From: Bacillus piscicola
GTDB lineage: Bacteria > Bacillota > Bacilli > Bacillales > Marinococcaceae
Direction: 5' to 3'
Length of the DNA stretch: 64,000 bases
NCBI RefSeq assembly: GCF_022458745.1
Contig: NZ_JAJJJF010000001.1
Coordinates: 682,001 to 746,000 of the forward strand
A program made the translations under genes and the position numbers. Under the pieces are notes generated by a model. That model ran no database searches and was not told the origin of the DNA. It saw only the letters and a program-made list of their open reading frames with translations. Shown one piece after another: positions 48,492 through 56,960 of this stretch. How positions within the stretch are numbered: position 1 is the first letter of the stretch; the number at the start of each line of letters is the position of its first letter.

Positions 48492-49934
48492 ATGAAACGT
48501 AATAGATACATAGAAAGAGCGTTTCTTATTTTAGTTACTGCTACGCTTCTTATTTCCGTCGTCTCGGCAGGAGGGGCTGCAGCTTATGAAGCAGTTTGGA
48601 ATGGTGAAGAACGTTTGCCACCGGATACGGTTATCAGCGGTGTAGCTGTTGGCGGCCTGCCTGTTTCGAAAGCTGAAACGAAGTTGCAACAAGCGGTGAA
48701 AGCATGGCAGAAACGCTCTCCCTTAACACTGGCACTCTTTGATGAGAGAGTTCCGCTTAAAGGGGATGCGGTAGTTTTTCAAGTAGAGGAAAGCGTTAGG
48801 AAAGCACTTCAAGGAGGGAAGTTTCCAGTTAAAGCTGAACTCTCTGAAGAAGAGGTAAAGGTGCATGCAGAACACTTTCCTTACGCTGGGATTGTAGAAC
48901 GCACTGCCGTTTCCCCACTTACTGAGGAGATCATGGCTACCATTGATCTTATGGATGGAGAGAACGTAGTTATTGACGTAGCTCCTTATGTAGAAGGCTT
49001 AGAAAAGCAGACGGTGATGGAGGTCACAACCTCGGTAGATGCACCGCCCGCTTATTTTCGGGAGTGGGTCAAGAAGCTGGACGGCTATCAAATGGACAAG
49101 GAAAGCGAATTTTCTTTGTTGCAGGCACTGGAAGAAAGCGGGGCCAGCCTGTTTGATGACCCGGCGGCTGATATCCTTGCCACGGCTTTTTTTCAGTTGC
49201 TTGGTGAGACGAATTTTATTTTAACGGAACGTCATATCCATGATGAACTGCCGAATTATGCTGATCTAGGGGGAGATGCAGACGTACGTCCAGATGAGAA
49301 AGACTTGCGTTTTTATAACCCCAATATTTATTCCTATCAAGTGAATGTAGGAATGAACGGTAATGAACTCACTCTCTCGTTGTCCGGCTATCCGTTTCTT
49401 AACAGTTATACGATTAAAACGATTAACTCCGAAACCATTTCACCGCGGACGATTGTCCGTTTCAACCCTTCCCGTGTTCCTGGGGACCGGGTGACTCTAA
49501 AGCGGGGAGAGAATGGACATTACACAGAACTGGTGAAGGAAACACGTGATCGTGATGGTATCTTGCTGCGTGAAGAAATCGTAGCACAAGATTACTATCC
49601 ACCTATTCATCGTTTAGAAGAATGGAGCCTGCAAGAACAAAATCAACTAGACGATGAAATTCCGGAAAGTGATTGGGGAAATGTTGCCCCACCGTCAGGA
49701 AATCCAGATGAGCCGGAGTCGGACAGGCCTGGAGACAGGGATAACAACAATGGAAATGACGATCATGCAGGGAAAGGTGCAGACAGGGAACCTTCAGCAA
49801 ACGGGAAGCCAGCGAATAGCGATGACAGTGGACATTCTAAAGCCCCAAGTAATGGAAAAGGAGCCGGCAAAGACGACACTTCGATGAGAGACCCTGAAAA
49901 TGATCCTATCAAAGGGTATGATGTCGGACGGTAA
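48492..49934 (+). CDS. Degenerate VanW/G5-domain exported protein
   Basis: 480-residue protein with an N-terminal signal anchor (residues 11-32), then VISGVAVGGLPVSKAETKL typical of the N-terminal region of YoaR/VanW-type proteins. Residues about 235-290 resemble the end of a VanW domain: the ERHIHDELPNYADLGGDADV segment (two pieces around 246-266) and DLRFYNPN, but the usual GGGxCQ segment is missing. A G5-like module lies at about 310-376 (RVPGDRVTLKRGE ... YYPP), and the tail is Asp/Gly/Asn rich. It is probably surface-exposed near the cell wall, perhaps helping pili pass the peptidoglycan; that role is inferred from context. Confidence 0.65.
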   Translation: MKRNRYIERAFLILVTATLLISVVSAGGAAAYEAVWNGEERLPPDTVISGVAVGGLPVSKAETKLQQAVKAWQKRSPLTLALFDERVPLKGDAVVFQVEESVRKALQGGKFPVKAELSEEEVKVHAEHFPYAGIVERTAVSPLTEEIMATIDLMDGENVVIDVAPYVEGLEKQTVMEVTTSVDAPPAYFREWVKKLDGYQMDKESEFSLLQALEESGASLFDDPAADILATAFFQLLGETNFILTERHIHDELPNYADLGGDADVRPDEKDLRFYNPNIYSYQVNVGMNGNELTLSLSGYPFLNSYTIKTINSETISPRTIVRFNPSRVPGDRVTLKRGENGHYTELVKETRDRDGILLREEIVAQDYYPPIHRLEEWSLQEQNQLDDEIPESDWGNVAPPSGNPDEPESDRPGDRDNNNGNDDHAGKGADREPSANGKPANSDDSGHSKAPSNGKGAGKDDTSMRDPENDPIKGYDVGR

Positions 49935-49946
49935 AGGAGCATCGGT

Positions 49947-51608
49947 ATGGTAGAGAAGCGTAAAAGACTTGGAGATTTGTTAGTGGAAGCGAACGTGATT
50001 ACCACCACACAACTGGAAAAAGCGTTGCAGACAAAGACAAGGACACAGAAGCTTGGCGATACATTAGTGGATCTCGGCTTTATTACCGAACAGCAATTGT
50101 TGGAAGTTCTCGAATACCAGTTAGGAGTTCCACGTATTCAGCTTTCTCAATTAAAAGTGGAACCAAATGCCCTTTCCCTGATCTCAAAGGATGCCGCTCT
50201 CCGCAACATCGTCCTTCCGCTTCGGATAGAGGGGAATCGACTTATAACAGCAATGGCTGACCCGATGGATTATTTCACGATCGATGAAATGCGACTGGCG
50301 ACTGGTTTTCATATCGAGCCTGCACTAGCGCTAAAAGATGAAATTGTCACCGCTATTCACAAATACTATTATGAACAGGATCAAGTGAACAGCGACACAG
50401 AAGCAGGTGTTGAGGCAGAGGCGTTGGAAAACGCTGTTCAAGCGGGAGAAGAAGCACCTGTGATCCGGATCGTAAACGATCTTATAACATACGGTATCCA
50501 GCAGCGGGCAAGTGATATTCATATCGACCCGCAGGAAAAAAGTATTCTCATCCGCTACCGTGTCGATGGAGTTTTAAAGACAGAACGTAGCTTCGCAAAG
50601 AGCATGCAAAATGTGTTAACAGCGCGAATTAAAATTATGGCGGACCTTAACATTACGGAGACAAGGCTTCCACAAGACGGCCGAATTAAAACGACACTGA
50701 GCATGCAGGCCGTTGATCTGCGTATTTCGACACTTCCGACTGTTTACGGTGAGAAAATTGTCATCCGGATCCTTGATTCCAAGAACGCGCTTAGTAATCT
50801 TACTGAACTTGGGTTTAACACATTAAATTATGATAGGTTTAAAAAATTGATTGAACGCCCGTCCGGCATGGTCCTGTTAACAGGACCAACCGGATCAGGA
50901 AAATCCACGACCTTGTATGCGGCTCTTCAACATTTAAATCACGAGGAAGTGAACATTATAACCGTAGAAGATCCGGTAGAATACCAACTTACAGGGATTA
51001 ACCAAGTACAGGTAAACAGTGAAATTGGTCTGACCTTTGCCGCTGGCCTCCGTTCCATTTTGCGCCAAGACCCGAACATCGTCATGGTTGGGGAGATACG
51101 AGATAAAGAAACTGCTGAGATAGCGATACGTGCTTCTTTAACGGGACACCTCGTGCTAAGTACGCTTCATACAAACAGTGCAGTCGCAAGCATTCCACGG
51201 TTAATGGATATGGGGGTGGAACCATATATGGTTGTCTCTTCCGTCTCAGGTGTAGCTGCCCAGCGCTTAGTTCGAAAAGTTTGTCCAAACTGTAAAGAGG
51301 CTTACGAGCCGAGTGAAATGGAGATCGACTTATTTACGAGGCGCGGCTTAAAGCCGGGGACGCTTTTTAAAGGAGCAGGATGCAGTTCATGCGGCCATAC
51401 CGGTTACCGCGGACGCATAGCGATTCATGAACTACTTGTCATGGACGATACGATCCGCGGGATGCTGATGAATCAGGAAACGGTTACGTCCATAAGAAAG
51501 TATGTTACGGAAGAAGGCATGATTTTCTTAATCGATGACGGACTTTTAAAGGCGAAAAAGGGACAAACGACGATCGAAGAAGTCTTGCGAGTGGCGCTTG
51601 ATGAATAG
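49947..51608 (+). CDS. pilB: Type IV pilus extension ATPase PilB
   Basis: GspE/PilB-family secretion ATPase, 553 residues, powering pilin polymerisation. It has an N-terminal GspE-N domain (LGDLLVEANVITTTQLEKAL; LGDTLVDLGFITEQQL), Walker A GPTGSGKSTT, Asp box VEDPVEY, Walker B PNIVMVGEIRDKETAEIA, the His box HLVLSTLHTN, and the C4 zinc motif CPNCKEAY ... CSSCGHTGYRGR that marks PilB rather than PilT. AAAGGAGC precedes the ATG. Eleven bases of overlap or less with pilT depending on its start. Confidence 0.95.
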   Translation: MVEKRKRLGDLLVEANVITTTQLEKALQTKTRTQKLGDTLVDLGFITEQQLLEVLEYQLGVPRIQLSQLKVEPNALSLISKDAALRNIVLPLRIEGNRLITAMADPMDYFTIDEMRLATGFHIEPALALKDEIVTAIHKYYYEQDQVNSDTEAGVEAEALENAVQAGEEAPVIRIVNDLITYGIQQRASDIHIDPQEKSILIRYRVDGVLKTERSFAKSMQNVLTARIKIMADLNITETRLPQDGRIKTTLSMQAVDLRISTLPTVYGEKIVIRILDSKNALSNLTELGFNTLNYDRFKKLIERPSGMVLLTGPTGSGKSTTLYAALQHLNHEEVNIITVEDPVEYQLTGINQVQVNSEIGLTFAAGLRSILRQDPNIVMVGEIRDKETAEIAIRASLTGHLVLSTLHTNSAVASIPRLMDMGVEPYMVVSSVSGVAAQRLVRKVCPNCKEAYEPSEMEIDLFTRRGLKPGTLFKGAGCSSCGHTGYRGRIAIHELLVMDDTIRGMLMNQETVTSIRKYVTEEGMIFLIDDGLLKAKKGQTTIEEVLRVALDE

Positions 51609-51618
51609 GGGTGATTCT

Positions 51619-52659
51619 TTGTACAGCCAGATAGATACACTACTGATTAACGCCTTTGATAAAGGGGCATCTGATATTCATTTAACCGTGGGCATCCGGC
51701 CAGTATTTCGTATTGACGGCGAGCTTATCCAGCAAGGAGAAGAACCGCTGAAACCAGACGATACAGAAGAGATGGCGAGAACCCTCATGACAGAACCACT
51801 CTGGCAGCGCTTTGAAAAAAAGGGAGAGCTTGACTTTTCCCATGGTATCCGCGGTGTGTCACGGTTTCGTGTCAATGCCTATTTCCAGCGCTCGTGTGTC
51901 AGTTTAGCGATCCGCGTCGTGCCAACACGGATCCCTTCCCTTGAGGAGCTGCAGATGCCGTCTTTTTTAAAAAACATTGTCGAAAAACCACAAGGACTCG
52001 TGCTCGTCACGGGACCGACTGGAAGCGGTAAATCGACGACACTTGCGGCGATGCTGGATCATGCGAACCAAACGATGAAACGTCACATCATCACACTGGA
52101 GGATCCTATCGAGTATTTACATAAGCACAACCAATCGATCGTCGACCAACGCGAGGTCGGCTTTGATACCCAAAATTTCGCGAATGGCTTGCGGGCTTGC
52201 CTGCGTCAGGATCCGGATATTATTTTGGTTGGGGAAATGCGTGATCTGGAGACTATTGCGACCGCGATAACGGCGGCCGAAACAGGGCACCTCGTCTTGG
52301 GAACGCTGCACACCACCGATGCGCCGGCGACAATCAATCGGATCATTGACGTCTTCCCGCCTGAGCAACAAGACCAAATCCGGATCCAGGTCGCCTCCGT
52401 CCTTGCTGCGGTTATCAGCCAGCGGCTCTTCCCGGTGAAAGACGGCAAAGGGAGACGGGCAGCAACGGAAATACTAGTAAACACCGGCGCCGTGCAGAAT
52501 CTCATTCGTAATGAAAAAACACACCAAATTAAAAGTGTGCTGCAAACGAGTAAAGCGGAAGGAATGCATACACTCGAAATGTCAATCCTCTCCTTATTGC
52601 AGGAGAAAGTACTCGACAGAGAAACAGTCAGACCGTATCTATCATCACAGCAGTTTTAA
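51619..52659 (+). CDS. pilT: Type IV pilus retraction ATPase PilT
   Basis: Hexameric ATPase that depolymerises the pilus and powers twitching. Landmarks: GASDIHLTVGIRPVFRIDGE, Walker A GPTGSGKSTT, Asp box LEDPIEYLH, Walker B PDIILVGEMRDLETI, His box GHLVLGTLHTTDA. The zinc motif of PilB is absent. Starts at TTG/ATG 51598/51601 have no ribosome binding site; TTG 51619 is preceded by TAGGGGTGAT at proper spacing and gives the family-like N terminus and a typical 346 residues. PilT presence indicates retractile pili, not the ComG pseudopilus, which has no dedicated retraction ATPase. Confidence 0.93.
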   Translation: MYSQIDTLLINAFDKGASDIHLTVGIRPVFRIDGELIQQGEEPLKPDDTEEMARTLMTEPLWQRFEKKGELDFSHGIRGVSRFRVNAYFQRSCVSLAIRVVPTRIPSLEELQMPSFLKNIVEKPQGLVLVTGPTGSGKSTTLAAMLDHANQTMKRHIITLEDPIEYLHKHNQSIVDQREVGFDTQNFANGLRACLRQDPDIILVGEMRDLETIATAITAAETGHLVLGTLHTTDAPATINRIIDVFPPEQQDQIRIQVASVLAAVISQRLFPVKDGKGRRAATEILVNTGAVQNLIRNEKTHQIKSVLQTSKAEGMHTLEMSILSLLQEKVLDRETVRPYLSSQQF

Positions 52660-52773
52660 TAGGTTGTTAAGTAATCGAATTCGTAATTTCATATAATTTT
52701 CTTCTATACGAGTCAATTTCATAATTCAAATATAGTTATTAAAATACGAACAATTCGAAAATGATATCGTACA

Positions 52774-52904
52774 GTTGATTTCCACTGCAGGCGGACGCTT
52801 TCCGCGGGCAACGCCTCAACTTCCTCGGAAGCAAAGTTCGCTTCCTGCGGGATTTTCGGCTGTTGCTTTTCCCGCTGGAGTCGCCGCCTTCCGTTACAAT
52901 CAAC
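52774..52904. repeat. Dispersed Bacillaceae-type repeat between pilT and pilC
   Basis: A GC-richer block within AT-rich flanks, bounded by GTTGATT (52774-52780) and AATCAAC (52898-52904) as a terminal inverted repeat. It contains motifs GGCGGACGCTTTCCGCGG, TTCCTCGGAAGC, TTCGCTTCCTGCGGG and GGAGTCGCCGCCTTCCG, which I recognise from memory as a repeat scattered in many Bacillaceae genomes, where it yields spurious ORFs. Internal complementarity predicts a folded RNA. No transposase is present. Confidence 0.7.
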
Positions 52905-52974
52905 AGCGACTATATAATAGAAAACGAATAACCTATAATTTTCCCATACTATTGTTCGTATTTAATGATTTTTA

Positions 52975-53042
52975 CTGTAAGCGGACGTTTTCCGCTCATT
53001 GTTATTCAGTTTTTAGTGAATTAAGGAATTATACAGTTGATT
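52975..53042. repeat. Degenerate partial second copy of the repeat
   Basis: CTGTAAGCGGACGTTTTCCGCT (52975-52996, two pieces) resembles the CTGCAGGCGGACGCTTTCCGCG start of the full copy, and ACAGTTGATT recurs at 53033-53042 as at 52771-52780. The middle is missing. Confidence 0.45.
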
Positions 53043-53089
53043 CAGCCTAAGGGTTTACAGTGTGATGAGAAAGCATGGGGGAGGGTGAC

Positions 53090-54298
53090 ATGGCATATTA
53101 TCAGTATAAGGGGATGAACCGTAAAGGGCAGATTGTGAAGGGGAGGAAGAAGGGGGACTCGGAATCACAGGTGCGGGAACTCCTGCAAGGACAAGGTATC
53201 GCTGTCAAAGAACTCTCCCCGCTTCAAGGTATGCTTTATCAGGAGCTTGCAATTGGTAAAAAAGTGAGTACGAAAGATTTTGTGTTATTCCTTCGCCAAT
53301 TCGCAACCCTGTTAGAAGCAGGTATTACGCTCGTGGAGTCGACGAATGTACTTGCGAAACAAACGAATAAGAAAGCGTTCCAAGCTGTGCTCTTCGACGT
53401 GGAGGAGGAGCTGCGGTCAGGGAAGTCATTTTCGGAGGCGGCAGAAAAGCATCCAAACGTATTTTCCTCGCTGTTTATTAATATGGTGAAGGCAGGGGAA
53501 GCAGGCGGCAGCCTGGATACCATCCTGGAAAGGCTGGCAACCTATTATGAAAAACAATACGCAACGCGGCGGAAAGTAATTGCTGCCCTCACCTATCCAG
53601 CAGTCATCGGTGCTGTCGCAGCCGTCGTGGTTTTCTTTTTGTTGTCTTATATCGTGCCGACATTTGCCGATATGTTTGCCTCGTTTGATGCGGAACTTCC
53701 CGCAATTACCAGTTTCGTGCTTCATGCCGGCAGTTGGATGAAAAGCTGGGGCTGGCTGCTCCCGCTTGTCCTCGTCCTGCTCGCGATCGCCATCCGTTCC
53801 CTGCGTTCGACGTATCGTTCTTTTCGCTATTACACCGACTATGTTTTGCTGAGGCTTCCAGGTATCGGAACGCTCTTACAAAAAGCAGCGATTGCAAGAC
53901 TGACGAGAACACTAGGTTCGTTATTTGCCAATTCTGTTCCCATCATGAAATCCGTGGCGATCGTAGAGAAAATTGTCGGGAATGAAGTGCTGGCTGCAGC
54001 GTTGAGGAAATCGCGCACCGCACTCGAACAAGGTGAGTCAATGACCCGTCCGTTGAAAGGCAGCTGGGTCATACCGCCAATGGTCACACAAATGATCGAA
54101 GTCGGGGAGAAGTCAGGGACGCTCGATACGATGCTTGCGAAGACTGCCGATTACTATGAAGCAGAGGTAGACGCCTCCACGGAACAAATCCGCTCTTTCA
54201 TCGAACCGGTCCTTATTTTGTTTCTTGCTGTCGCGGTCGGGACAATTGTTGCAGCGATTGCCGTCCCAATGTTCCAGATCTTCGACAACATTCAATAA
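53090..54298 (+). CDS. pilC: Type IV pilus inner-membrane platform protein PilC
   Basis: GspF/PilC-family polytopic protein, 402 residues, on which PilB and PilT act. Two homologous GspF domains: the first with DFVLFLRQFATLLEAGITLVE and KSFSEAAEKHPNVFSSLFINMVKAGEAGG in separate helices, the second with RLTRTLGSLFANSVPIMKS and PMVTQMIEVGEKSGTLDTML. Hydrophobic helices follow each domain. ATG 53090 after GGAGGGTGAC is preferred to ATG 53075. It is separated from pilT by about 430 bases that include the dispersed repeat. Confidence 0.94.
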   Translation: MAYYQYKGMNRKGQIVKGRKKGDSESQVRELLQGQGIAVKELSPLQGMLYQELAIGKKVSTKDFVLFLRQFATLLEAGITLVESTNVLAKQTNKKAFQAVLFDVEEELRSGKSFSEAAEKHPNVFSSLFINMVKAGEAGGSLDTILERLATYYEKQYATRRKVIAALTYPAVIGAVAAVVVFFLLSYIVPTFADMFASFDAELPAITSFVLHAGSWMKSWGWLLPLVLVLLAIAIRSLRSTYRSFRYYTDYVLLRLPGIGTLLQKAAIARLTRTLGSLFANSVPIMKSVAIVEKIVGNEVLAAALRKSRTALEQGESMTRPLKGSWVIPPMVTQMIEVGEKSGTLDTMLAKTADYYEAEVDASTEQIRSFIEPVLILFLAVAVGTIVAAIAVPMFQIFDNIQ

Positions 54299-54324
54299 AT
54301 GTTCAAAAATATGGTAAAAAAGTG

Positions 54325-54353
54325 GTGACAAACAAGTTGTTTCGTCCTATAAT
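54325..54353 (+). promoter_or_regulatory. Sigma-A promoter of pilA
   Basis: GTGACA (54325-54330), an exact 17-base spacer and TATAAT (54348-54353). Transcription should begin near 54360, giving pilA its own transcript with a leader of about 190 bases. Confidence 0.75.
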
Positions 54354-54359
54354 AAAAAT

Positions 54360-54490
54360 TGTTAACAAAAGAAGAATAAGGAAGCTATGAAGAGTTATCC
54401 GTACGTGGGCACTTGGGTAACTCAGAGCCAGTAGTGCACCCGGCCATTCTCATCTGTTTGTCGACTCATGCAGAAAAATGGTCTTTTTTG
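54360..54490 (+). promoter_or_regulatory. Structured pilA leader: candidate riboswitch/attenuator
   Basis: The leader forms a 9-base-pair stem GAGTTATCC (54392-54400) with GGGTAACTC (54415-54423). Its 14-base loop contains GGGCAC (54407-54412), complementary to the downstream GTGC..CC (54434-54441, two-base bulge), a possible pseudoknot. Directly after comes an intrinsic terminator: GGCCATT (54442-54448) with AATGGTC (54477-54483) and six T residues. The ribosome binding site of pilA is about 60 bases further. The layout of aptamer-like fold plus terminator before a gene is that of a riboswitch, but no known class fits what I can see. Confidence 0.55.
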
Positions 54491-54553
54491 TTTTGAGTAG
54501 GGGTACGTCTGGGAAGATGGACAGAGAGAAGAAAAATACGGAGGGGAATAAAT

Positions 54554-55039
54554 ATGAAAAAAGTAGTAGGTTTTATCAAAAACCAACGCGGTTTAACACT
54601 CATTGAGCTGTTGGCAGTCGTCGTCATCTTGGGGATCATTGCAGCGATTGCCGTACCGAGCATCGGGGGTATCATTAACAACAGTAAAAAAGACGCCCAC
54701 ATCGCCAACGCCGAACAAATGGTCAGCGCCGTTCGACTTGCCAAGGCTTCTAACCTTAACGAGGATGGCCAAGATGAAGATACGTATACACTAAAATTCT
54801 TAATAGACAAAGGGTTTATTGAAAGTATGGAAAGTCCAAGTGAAGGCACGTATAGCGAGACCTATTCAAAAATAAAGGTGGAATATCCTAAGGATGATAA
54901 TCCCAAATATAAAATTATTCTAAATCAATCTAAGGGCGGTAACTATATTGATGCGTATATAAGTGATTTGAGAGGGAACGGTGAGGGTTCAGCCGATCAA
55001 GGAAGGGATGCTGTCACTCTTAACCCTAAATCTAAATAG
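54554..55039 (+). CDS. pilA: Type IV major pilin PilA
   Basis: Prepilin of 161 residues with a class III leader KNQRG followed by LTLIELLAVVVILGIIAAIAVP (two parts), Glu at +5 and the proline of the alpha-1 kink. Leu rather than Phe is the first mature residue. The C-terminal head is hydrophilic, acidic and without cysteine. GGAGGGG lies before the ATG. With its own promoter, leader and strong terminator it is expected to be made far above the assembly proteins, consistent with the major subunit. Confidence 0.9.
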   Translation: MKKVVGFIKNQRGLTLIELLAVVVILGIIAAIAVPSIGGIINNSKKDAHIANAEQMVSAVRLAKASNLNEDGQDEDTYTLKFLIDKGFIESMESPSEGTYSETYSKIKVEYPKDDNPKYKIILNQSKGGNYIDAYISDLRGNGEGSADQGRDAVTLNPKSK

Positions 55040-55049
55040 CTCTTAAGAA

Positions 55050-55091
55050 GTAGCTTGCTGCAGCACGATGCAGCAGGCTTTCTTTTATTCT
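55050..55091 (+). terminator. Terminator after pilA
   Basis: AGCTTGCTGCA (55052-55062) pairs with TGCAGCAGGCT (55069-55079) around a 6-base loop, followed by TTCTTTTATT. Confidence 0.88.
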
Positions 55092-55176
55092 CTGATTAGA
55101 AAACATGCCAGTGTTTCATAGTCTGTGATAAACTAGAGACAACAAATTCGGACAGTTTTCGGGAGAGGGACGTGTG

Positions 55177-55932
55177 ATGGAGGTCGTTTGGTCGGTTTAC
55201 ATAGGAATCATCGGGCTCGTGTTCGGTTCTTTTTTTAATGTCGTCGGGCTGCGGGTACCGTGCGGGCAGTCGATCGTGAGACCGCGTTCGCACTGCACGG
55301 CATGTGGACGGACGCTCACGACGCTTGATTTAGTGCCTGTCTTCTCCTATCTCCTGCTGCGCGGGAAGTGCCGCACGTGTGGGGAAAAAGTGTCGCTTCT
55401 GTATCCAGTGATGGAACTCGTCACGGCACTGCTTTTTTTAGCGGCATGGCTGCGCTTTGGCTGGAGCTGGGATATGCTTGCGGCACTTCTCTTAATCTCG
55501 ATGCTCGTCATTTTGACGGTGAGTGACATTGCCATGATGCTTATTCCGAATAAAATACTAGCCTTTTTTACGATACCGATCCTTGTACTGCGGGTCACGG
55601 CCGTGCCGCTTTCTCCGTGGTGGGATCTGTTTACAGGAGCGGCGCTCGGTTTTTTCCTGCTCCTTTTCATCGCGATTATCAGTAAAGGCGGCATGGGTGG
55701 CGGTGACATTAAGCTCTTCGCGGTGCTCGGCCTCTTTTTTGGCTGGCAGGAAACGCTCCTTGTCTTCTTTCTATCCGTTTTTCTCGGTGCATTCTTCGGT
55801 GGAATCGGGCTGCTTACCGGAAAAGTAAAAAAAGGGGTTCCGATGCCGTTCGGCCCTTACATTGCCCTTGCAAGTGTTATCGTGTTATTTTACGGAGGAT
55901 CGATTATCCGCTGGTATCTTAGCTTTTACTAA
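55177..55932 (+). CDS. pilD: Type IV prepilin peptidase PilD/ComC
   Basis: Membrane aspartyl protease, 251 residues and about seven helices, that cleaves and N-methylates prepilins. The cytosolic loop has two CxxC zinc pairs (HCTACGRTL; KCRTCGEKV), and the two catalytic aspartates lie in LTVSDIAMMLIPN and GMGGGDIKLFAVLG. ATG 55177 after GAGAGGG is preferred to the adjacent GTG. It occupies the position of B. subtilis comC before spoIIB, so it probably also processes the competence pseudopilins if these exist elsewhere in the genome. Confidence 0.94.
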   Translation: MEVVWSVYIGIIGLVFGSFFNVVGLRVPCGQSIVRPRSHCTACGRTLTTLDLVPVFSYLLLRGKCRTCGEKVSLLYPVMELVTALLFLAAWLRFGWSWDMLAALLLISMLVILTVSDIAMMLIPNKILAFFTIPILVLRVTAVPLSPWWDLFTGAALGFFLLLFIAIISKGGMGGGDIKLFAVLGLFFGWQETLLVFFLSVFLGAFFGGIGLLTGKVKKGVPMPFGPYIALASVIVLFYGGSIIRWYLSFY

Positions 55933-55947
55933 CAGGAGTGGAAACGT

Positions 55948-56919
55948 GTGCGACAGTTGTGGAAACGAAAAAAAATGGCTAGAAATACGCTTATTATAAA
56001 AGATCATGTTATCCGTTGCGTGAAGGCGTCGGGAGGGTCTCTGGAGCATCTAGAATTGTTGGAAGAACGATACTTGCCGGAAGGAATTATCCGCGAGGGA
56101 AAGATAGAGGACGGCGAAACACTAGAACAAATTGTCCAGGAATGCGTGGAGACTTGGAAACTCACACGCCAGCCGCTTCAATTTTGTGTTCCGGACGCTT
56201 TTATATTCATCCGTAAAATCGACCTTCCTAAGGAAATCAAGGAAGCAGACATTGGCGGGTATTTGTTTATGGAGCTCGGGGAAAGTATCCCGGTGCCGTT
56301 TTCGGAACCGATCTTTGACTACCAATATGATAATGAAAGAAATCAAGTGTTAGTGATAGCAGCACCTCGTCGTGAGGTAGAAGAGTATGCCAATTTACTT
56401 GAAGGAGCAAAATGTAAACCAAATGCGGCTGACATTTCTACTTTATGCTTATATCGTTTTCTCGCTTTCCAACAGGAGATTCGAAGGCAGGCGCACACGC
56501 TGCTGCTGCAAGTAGATGCACACGCATTCGTCGTTACGATATTCCATCAAGATGAGCCGATATTTCACAGCTATGTTTCCTCTGAATTAAGCAGCGGCTC
56601 CTGGGTTGTGAGAGAGGGTCAATTGAATTGGGCGGAGTCCGAAGAAGTACTATTGGCGATTATAGATAGAGGCACGGACGAAGTAGAGCGAATGATGAAT
56701 TTTTACCAGTTTTCCATGCAAACACAGCAAGAAGGTATAGATCATGTGCTTCTTTGCGGAGATCATCCTCATTTATCACTATGGGAAGAACGCTTAACTG
56801 CGCAACTTGAGGCGCCAGTGAAGCGAATGAGTAATAGTAACGTTACCATGGAAGATTCTCTGATCTCGGTGCGTTTTTTTGAAAACCTTGGCCTAGTACT
56901 TAAAGAAAGTGTGAGATAA
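55948..56919 (+). CDS. pilM: Type IV pilus assembly actin-like protein PilM
   Basis: Actin/FtsA-like cytosolic protein of 323 residues that links the pilus ATPases to PilN. The N-terminal part contains EIKEADIGGYLFMELGESIPVPF and FDYQYDN, typical of PilM. The phosphate-binding loops are weakly conserved in Gram-positive members and hard to pinpoint. GTG start with AGGAG upstream, 15 bases after pilD. Followed by pilN and pilO in the usual MNO order; no pilP or pilQ, as expected without an outer membrane. Confidence 0.83.
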   Translation: MRQLWKRKKMARNTLIIKDHVIRCVKASGGSLEHLELLEERYLPEGIIREGKIEDGETLEQIVQECVETWKLTRQPLQFCVPDAFIFIRKIDLPKEIKEADIGGYLFMELGESIPVPFSEPIFDYQYDNERNQVLVIAAPRREVEEYANLLEGAKCKPNAADISTLCLYRFLAFQQEIRRQAHTLLLQVDAHAFVVTIFHQDEPIFHSYVSSELSSGSWVVREGQLNWAESEEVLLAIIDRGTDEVERMMNFYQFSMQTQQEGIDHVLLCGDHPHLSLWEERLTAQLEAPVKRMSNSNVTMEDSLISVRFFENLGLVLKESVR

Positions 56920-56960
56920 CGGCCGACAAGCGCACGGGCAACGGCAGCTGTAAGCAAGGA

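Noticed and set aside
52775-53050. Plus-strand 91-residue frame in the pilT-pilC gap
   Set aside because: It is the translation of the dispersed repeat; no ribosome binding site, and such frames are spurious in related genomes.
54360-54490. Assigning the pilA leader to the c-di-GMP-I riboswitch
   Set aside because: The conserved GEMM core sequences are not present; ligand left open.
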